From positions 905,001 through 969,000 of the forward strand of contig NZ_JBGGGT010000002.1 of assembly GCF_041276405.1 (NCBI RefSeq): a stretch of DNA of 64,000 nt. Direction: 5' to 3'. The notes beneath the pieces were generated by a model, which worked only from the letters and a program-made list of their open reading frames with translations, ran no database searches and had not been told where the DNA came from. The stretch is from Microvirga sp. TS319 (GTDB taxonomy: Bacteria; Pseudomonadota; Alphaproteobacteria; Rhizobiales; Beijerinckiaceae). Within the stretch, counting starts at the first letter, position 1. Every line of letters starts with the position of its first letter. Positions 59,169 through 64,000 of the stretch are shown here, piece by piece. The translations under genes and the position numbers were made by a program.

Positions 59169-60479
59169 ATGCAAATCAGTGTCTTTGGAATTGGCTATGT
59201 TGGAGCCGTCTCGGCTGCATGTCTTGCCAACGACGGTCACAATGTCATCGCGGTTGATCCAAATCCTCAGAAAGTCGAGCCGTTGAATGCAGGCGTCAGT
59301 CCGATTGTCGAGCCCGGTCTTGAGGAGCTGATCCAAGGCGGTATCCGCTCCAAGCGGCTCAAGGCCACCAACGATGTTCGTGATGCCGTTCAAGGGTCGG
59401 ACCTGTCGTTCATTTGTGTCGGAACCCCGTCGCGGACGAATGGTTCACTGGATACAGGTTATGTTACAGCGGCCGCCGAACAGATCGGTGCTGCAATCCG
59501 CGAGAAGAATTCTTTTCACTCTATCGTCATGCGCTCCACAATCTTGCCGGGTACGATGGAGAGCATCGTTCTTCCCACTATCGAGCGCACCTCCGGCCGG
59601 CAGGCGGGAGTGGGATTCGGCATTGCATACTATCCGGAGTTCCTGCGGGAGAGCACGGCCATTGCGGATTACTACGATCCTGGCGCGATCATATTCGGCA
59701 AGTACGATCAGGCCACCGTCGATCGGCTGATAGACCTTCATAAGATCTTCAAGATCGATCCGAAGGTCGTGTCAATCCGCACGGCGGAGGCCGTGAAATA
59801 CACCAACAATGCGTGGCACGCCTTGAAGATCAGCTTCGCAAACGAGGTCGGCAATATCTGCAAGGCGGCAGGAATTGACGGGCATGCGGTGATGGATGTC
59901 CTTTGTTCCGATACCCGTCTCAATATCTCAAAGGCTTATCTCAAACCGGGCTTTGCATTTGGCGGATCGTGCCTGCCGAAGGATCTTCGAGCCTTGCGCT
60001 TCGCCGCTCGCAGGCTTGAGGTCCCGACGCCCCTCCTCGACGCGACTATGGAGGCGAACGAGGAGCAGCTGAAGCGTGCCTATTCCATGGTGGCGGCGAC
60101 GGGAAAGCGCCGCATCGGCCTTATCGGCTTGAGCTTCAAGCCCGAGACGGATGACCTGCGCGAAAGTCCACTGGTCGAGCTTGCGGAACGCCTGTTCGGG
60201 CGCGGCTATGATATTCGGATTTACGATCCGAACATTCAGGTTTCGAAGCTGACGGGAGCCAATCTGCATTTTGTGCGCTCTCACCTGCCGCACCTGACGT
60301 CTTTGCTTACGGCCAACATCGACGAAGTGATCGAACATGCGGAAGTCTTCGTGCTCGGGAATCGTGCCGAGGCACAACGTCTGATGAGACTCGTGGATGA
60401 TGGCCGTCCGCTCATCGATCTCGTCCGAATCGATCAGACAAGGTGTTCCGGTGACTTTTATCAGGGAATCTGCTGGTAA
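59169..60479 (+). CDS. algD: GDP-mannose 6-dehydrogenase AlgD
   Basis: Oxidises GDP-mannose to GDP-mannuronate, the committed step to alginate. The 436-residue protein matches AlgD in length and sequence: FGIGYVGAVSAACLANDGHN (NAD site), SPIVEPGLEELIQGG, FICVGTPSRTNGSLDTGYV, MRSTILPGTM, EFLRESTAI, KPGFAFGGSCLPKDLRALRF (catalytic Cys in GGSCLPKD), GLSFKPETDDLRESPLVELA, and the diagnostic C-terminus GICW. UDP-glucose dehydrogenases differ at the RES-x-LVELAE and C-terminal regions. ATG 59169 gives the Pseudomonas-type start. Confidence 0.93.
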   Translation: MQISVFGIGYVGAVSAACLANDGHNVIAVDPNPQKVEPLNAGVSPIVEPGLEELIQGGIRSKRLKATNDVRDAVQGSDLSFICVGTPSRTNGSLDTGYVTAAAEQIGAAIREKNSFHSIVMRSTILPGTMESIVLPTIERTSGRQAGVGFGIAYYPEFLRESTAIADYYDPGAIIFGKYDQATVDRLIDLHKIFKIDPKVVSIRTAEAVKYTNNAWHALKISFANEVGNICKAAGIDGHAVMDVLCSDTRLNISKAYLKPGFAFGGSCLPKDLRALRFAARRLEVPTPLLDATMEANEEQLKRAYSMVAATGKRRIGLIGLSFKPETDDLRESPLVELAERLFGRGYDIRIYDPNIQVSKLTGANLHFVRSHLPHLTSLLTANIDEVIEHAEVFVLGNRAEAQRLMRLVDDGRPLIDLVRIDQTRCSGDFYQGICW

Positions 60480-60489
60480 TTCAGCCAGC

Positions 60490-61998
60490 ATGAGACTGTC
60501 CGAGACCATCTGGGCACATCTGCTCTATGTCGTTGCCGTGGTTGCATTCGCGGTCGCGTTGCCGGCGGAATCCTATCGGATGATTGGAGGCGGCATCATC
60601 GGGGCGTTCGGTCTTCTGGCAATATGGCGTTATGGGTGGGGGCTCGTCCATTTCATCAGGGCGCTGGTGTACAGGCTGAAGGTCTTCCCGCGTATGAGGG
60701 CTTCAGCCGACGCCTTCATCGCACGCGATGCTCCCGACGCCTATCTGCTCGTGACGACATTCCGCATCGATAGTGCCGTCACGACGAGGGTATATAGGGC
60801 TGTTTTCGAGGCGGCCATGGCTGCGCCGGGGCGGGTGACGGTCGTCGCATCGATCGTGGAAGCTGCCGATCAGAGACTGGTCAAGACTCTTTTCCGAACT
60901 CTGTGCTCGAAGCAAGACAAGATTGACCTGGTCGTCGTGCGAATTGCCGGAACCGGGAAGCGTGACGCCCTTGCCTACGGTTTCAGGGCAATCGCACGTC
61001 GTTGTCCGGCCAGGGACGATATCGTCGCGGTCATTGACGGCGATAGCGTCGTCCCGCGAGACCTCATCAGGAAATGTGCCGGTTTCTTTCTGCAGGACCC
61101 GCAAATCGGTGGGCTGACGACGGATGAAGTGAGCGAAGTCCGCGGCCACCGCATCTTCCAGGAGTGGTATGCCCTGCGCTTTGCGCAGCGCCATACGCTG
61201 ATGTCCTCAATGGGGCTGGCGGAGCGAGTTCTGACGCTGACCGGACGTATGGCGATGTTCCGGGCGAGCATCGTCTGCAACTCGGATTTCATTCGGCAGG
61301 TGGAACTCGACTATATCGATCACTGGAGGTTCGGGCGGTTCAAGTTCCTGACGGGAGACGATAAGTCGAGCTGGTTCTGGCTTCTGCGCAACGGTTACAA
61401 GATGGCCTATGTGCCGGATGTCGTCGTGCTGACCGTGGAAGATCCGCCGTCCAACAACTTCGTGTCCGCGGCCGCAATGCTCATGACGCGCTGGTTCGGA
61501 AACATGCTGCGCACCAATTCGCGGGCCGTCGCGCTCGGGCCGAAGCGAATTGGCTTCTTCACCTGGTGGGCCATTCTGGACCAGCGCATTTCCATGTGGA
61601 CGTCCCTCGTGGGTGTCTCCGCGGCCCTGATCGCAACGTTCTTCATCGATGGCTACGCATTCCTGCTCTACGCCTTGTGGATATTGACGTCCCGGTATCT
61701 TCAAACCCTGTCTCTTCTCACGGCCCGTTCAAGAGTGTCCGTCTTCTATCCCTTACTGCTCTATTTCAATCAGATCTTCGGGGCGCTCATGAAGGTTCAT
61801 ATCATGTTCCGTCTCGATCGCCAGAAATGGACGCGGCAGAAGACCACGGCAGACATACGTGATGCGAGACGGCCTCTGATCGCCAGCAGCTTCATGTCCG
61901 CCTACATGCATAGTCTGTCTCTCGCGGCCTTCCTGGCACTCCTAGCGTGGAGCGTTGACGCCCTGCCGACACCCCGGGCGATGTTGTTCCTTCCGTGA
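60490..61998 (+). CDS. alg8: Alginate polymerase glycosyltransferase Alg8
   Basis: Polymerises mannuronate from GDP-mannuronate at the inner membrane. The 502-residue protein has two N-terminal helices, a GT2 core with VVASIVEAADQRL, IVAVIDGDSVVP (metal-binding DGD), ERVLTLTGRMAMFRASIVCN, LTGDDKSSWFWLLRNGYKMA, then C-terminal helices (ALWILTSRYLQTLSLLTARS). The LTGRMAMFRA and LTGDDKSSWF blocks are specific to Alg8-like enzymes and differ from cellulose synthases. Start at ATG 60490, 10 bp after algD; GTG 60451 is possible. Confidence 0.92.
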   Translation: MRLSETIWAHLLYVVAVVAFAVALPAESYRMIGGGIIGAFGLLAIWRYGWGLVHFIRALVYRLKVFPRMRASADAFIARDAPDAYLLVTTFRIDSAVTTRVYRAVFEAAMAAPGRVTVVASIVEAADQRLVKTLFRTLCSKQDKIDLVVVRIAGTGKRDALAYGFRAIARRCPARDDIVAVIDGDSVVPRDLIRKCAGFFLQDPQIGGLTTDEVSEVRGHRIFQEWYALRFAQRHTLMSSMGLAERVLTLTGRMAMFRASIVCNSDFIRQVELDYIDHWRFGRFKFLTGDDKSSWFWLLRNGYKMAYVPDVVVLTVEDPPSNNFVSAAAMLMTRWFGNMLRTNSRAVALGPKRIGFFTWWAILDQRISMWTSLVGVSAALIATFFIDGYAFLLYALWILTSRYLQTLSLLTARSRVSVFYPLLLYFNQIFGALMKVHIMFRLDRQKWTRQKTTADIRDARRPLIASSFMSAYMHSLSLAAFLALLAWSVDALPTPRAMLFLP

Positions 61999-62027
61999 TC
62001 GGTGTATTCCAGATGGAGAAACGACCC

Positions 62028-63230
62028 ATGTCGACGATTACGCATGAAGCTGAGGTTCAACGCCAGCATCCGCGTTATCGCCTGCCGATGCGGTGCCTTC
62101 ACAACGGTGTACCGGTTCCCGTCATCGACCTTTCGGTTGGCGGTATCGGAGTGAAGCTCGGCGCGCTGGATGTCAAATCCGGTCACATCGTGGATCTTGT
62201 GCTCGCGTTCCCATTCGACGGATACGAGCTCACGCTGCCGATGCGTGCCGAGGTCCGATATGCCAGCAAGGAGCATGGACGCGTGGGGATGCGGTTCGTG
62301 GACGTCTCTCCGCGCCAGAGCAACCTTCTGCGCTTCGTCCTGAATGCCTATCTCTCCGGAGAGGTGGTCGATGCGGGAGACGTGCTCGACGTCGTGGCAC
62401 GCCGAAACGAGGGAAAGACACGCGATGTCCCCCAGCGTCAGCAGCCGGCAGGGTTGATTGCGAGCGCCGCGCAATTTGGGCGCAGCATGGCGGGCTACGG
62501 CCTCATTATAGCGGCAACCGTCCTGCTCATCGGATTCATCGGCACCGGCATATTCCAGCGATTGTATATTATTCCGGCGCAATCTGCGATGATCACGGCT
62601 GATCTTGTCACAGTTCCCTCGCCGTCGAGCGGTCAGGTCACGTTCATTGCGGCGGGGAGAGAGGTTCAGGCCGGAGAGCCGCTTCTAACGATCCAGGGAC
62701 CGCAAGGGACAAGCAGTACCGTAATCGACAGTCCCTGCGATTGCTTCGTCCAGGCGCGCTACAGCCGCACGTCGAATTTCGTTCGTGAAGGAGCGCCAGT
62801 GCTTGTGCTGCGGGACAAGACAAGCTCGCCCTACATCACTGCCAGCATCCCTCAGAGTGACGTTCTGCGCTTCTATCGTGGTGCGCAGGCTATCGTCGAG
62901 TATACGGACGGAACCCGCGTCCGGGATGTTCCGATTGAGCCGATACCGACCGTCCCACACGAAGACGCAACGGCCGAGCACTTTCTTGTCAAACTCGCGC
63001 CGGGCCGCGATCTGAACGATAGCGCAATTGGGCAGCCGGTTTCCGTCGTGTTCGATACCTTCTCAGGATCTCGGATCAGAGCCACGACCCGGAAGATCAG
63101 TTCCGGCCTGAGCTGGGTCAAAATGAGAACCGCCTCGCTTCTGGCCGAGGGCATGGGGAGAAGGAACACGACGCAGGTTGGACAAAAGCCTGAATCGTAT
63201 AACGGCGAACGGGTCGCGAACCTCAAATAG
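62028..63230 (+). CDS. alg44: Alginate copolymerase Alg44 (PilZ domain)
   Basis: The c-di-GMP-sensing partner of Alg8. The 400-residue protein has an N-terminal PilZ domain with the c-di-GMP motifs RQHPRYR (RxxxR) and IDLSVGGIG (D-x-S-x-G-G), a membrane helix (about 157-180, GLIIAATVLLIGFIGTGIFQ), and a periplasmic HlyD-like/lipoyl region (TVPSPSSGQVTFIAAGREVQ, DSPCDCFVQARYS). ATG 62028 has GGAG 7 bp upstream. PilZ motif integrity means c-di-GMP control is likely. Confidence 0.92.
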   Translation: MSTITHEAEVQRQHPRYRLPMRCLHNGVPVPVIDLSVGGIGVKLGALDVKSGHIVDLVLAFPFDGYELTLPMRAEVRYASKEHGRVGMRFVDVSPRQSNLLRFVLNAYLSGEVVDAGDVLDVVARRNEGKTRDVPQRQQPAGLIASAAQFGRSMAGYGLIIAATVLLIGFIGTGIFQRLYIIPAQSAMITADLVTVPSPSSGQVTFIAAGREVQAGEPLLTIQGPQGTSSTVIDSPCDCFVQARYSRTSNFVREGAPVLVLRDKTSSPYITASIPQSDVLRFYRGAQAIVEYTDGTRVRDVPIEPIPTVPHEDATAEHFLVKLAPGRDLNDSAIGQPVSVVFDTFSGSRIRATTRKISSGLSWVKMRTASLLAEGMGRRNTTQVGQKPESYNGERVANLK

Positions 63231-63288
63231 GGACAATTTTGTCGCTGGGGAATGCCGATTTTGACGTGTCGAAAAATGGAGGCGAACA

Positions 63289-64000
63289 ATGAACAGTATC
63301 ATTCCTGTGCTGATGTGTGGAGGTTCCGGAACACGTCTGTGGCCCGTCTCCCGCGCGAGCGAGCCCAAGCAGTTTCACGCTTTCTCCGGTCAGAGAAGCC
63401 TTTTCCAGCAGACGGTCCAGCGCTTCTGCACTGAACTCTATGCGGAGCCGCTCGTCATCGTGAACAACAATCATCGCGATCTTGCACTACGGGAGATCGG
63501 CGAACTGCAAACAGGTCCGGTCCGTCTGCTCGTGGAGCCCTGCGTCCGAAGCACCGCGCCTGCGATCGCTGCCGCTGCGGCCCTGATTGCGGAACAGGAT
63601 CCTGACCGGCTGATGCTGGTGGCTCCCAGCGATCACCTGATCGAGCACGCAGATATCTTTTCCGACGCAGTGAGCCAGGCGGCACAGGCCGCACGTCAAG
63701 GGCAGATCGTCCTGTTCGGCATCCGGCCGACGCACCCGGAGACTGGCTTCGGCTACATCGAGATCGGGGAGAGCTTCGACGACGTCAGCTTCAGAGTGGC
63801 GGGCTTCGTCGAGAAGCCCAAGCGCAACGTGGCCGAGATGCTCGTCTCCGCTGGCTCCCATCTGTGGAACAGTGGCATATTCATGTTTACCGCGCGCACG
63901 ATCATGGACGAGCTCGAACGATATGCTCCGGATGTCATGGCCTGCGCACGGCGTGCGGTCAGTGCGGCCCATCGCAGCAACGATACCATTCGCTTGTCCG
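63289..64000 (+). CDS. algA: Mannose-1-phosphate guanylyltransferase / mannose-6-phosphate isomerase AlgA (3' truncated by window)
   Basis: Makes GDP-mannose, the AlgD substrate. Visible: 237 residues of the nucleotidyltransferase domain with VLMCGGSGTRLWPVSRASEP KQF (pyrophosphorylase signature), LMLVAPSDHLI, TGFGYIEIGES and VEKPKRNVAEMLVSAG, LWNSGIFMF. GGAGG at 63278-63282 precedes the ATG. The isomerase half, if present, lies beyond the window, so AlgA and the single-function ManC cannot be separated by length; the operon favours AlgA. Confidence 0.88.
   Translation, partial: MNSIIPVLMCGGSGTRLWPVSRASEPKQFHAFSGQRSLFQQTVQRFCTELYAEPLVIVNNNHRDLALREIGELQTGPVRLLVEPCVRSTAPAIAAAAALIAEQDPDRLMLVAPSDHLIEHADIFSDAVSQAAQAARQGQIVLFGIRPTHPETGFGYIEIGESFDDVSFRVAGFVEKPKRNVAEMLVSAGSHLWNSGIFMFTARTIMDELERYAPDVMACARRAVSAAHRSNDTIRLS

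Noticed and set aside
1..64000. CRISPR arrays, rRNA genes or intact insertion sequences
   Set aside because: No regularly spaced identical repeats, no rRNA sequence and no complete transposase were found on reading both strands.

Overview
Chromosomal window from an alphaproteobacterium of the order Hyphomicrobiales (Rhizobiales). This rests on the rhizobial flagellar gene order, FlaF/FlbT, DUF1217, EipA (DUF1134), the ChpT-CtrA-SciP regulators and EcfG-type promoters. Coding sequence is GC-rich and densely packed. A palindromic intergenic repeat of about 110-200 bp occurs at about eleven places. The genus cannot be fixed from the sequence; a Methylobacteriaceae/Microvirga-like organism is my best guess.

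Layout. (1) 1-20.4 kb: flagellar and chemotaxis cluster. fliN, a small membrane protein, fliM and motA are on the minus strand. Divergent from them run flgF-fliI-flgE-flgK-flgL-flaF-flbT-flgD-fliQ-flhA-fliR, four small accessory flagellar genes, cheY-cheB-cheR, flagellin and a DUF1217 gene. A perfect CtrA box lies upstream of flagellin. (2) 20.4-33 kb: a stress and quorum-sensing region. It holds GlsB-like and DUF2892-like membrane proteins, a YciE-type ferritin-like protein, a LuxI/LuxR pair, a four-gene envelope operon, two single-domain response regulators, a UvsE repair endonuclease, a SWIB protein and a D-amino-acid aminotransferase. Five perfect and one near-perfect EcfG-type promoters (GGAAC-N16/17-CGTT) sit directly upstream of genes here. 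(3) 33-45.8 kb: core genes. They include eipA, cysQ, chpT, ctrA, fliJ, a stand-alone FlbD-C-terminus-like Fis protein, sciP, mnmA, a PmtA-like methyltransferase and tRNA-Met. (4) 45.8-55.3 kb: a genomic island between the tRNA-Met gene and a 46-bp imperfect copy of its 3' end. It carries integrase remnants, RidA, a LysR regulator, an ornithine cyclodeaminase fragment, an M20 N-carbamoyl-amino-acid-type hydrolase and a complete TRAP transporter. (5) 55.4-64 kb: rhodanese, an exported protein, then a decayed AlgE-type mannuronan C5-epimerase followed by an alginate-type operon algD-alg8-alg44-algA, the last cut by the window edge.

How it fits together. ChpT phosphorylates CtrA and SciP restrains it; the CtrA site before flagellin ties this cell-cycle relay to the flagellar cluster in the same window. 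The EcfG promoters suggest that the second region is a local part of the general stress regulon. The last region is the most unusual: an alginate-like polymer pathway with a PilZ-containing Alg44, next to a relic of the polymer-modifying epimerase. Start codons were chosen from ribosome-binding sites, overlaps and family alignment from memory; no database search was run.
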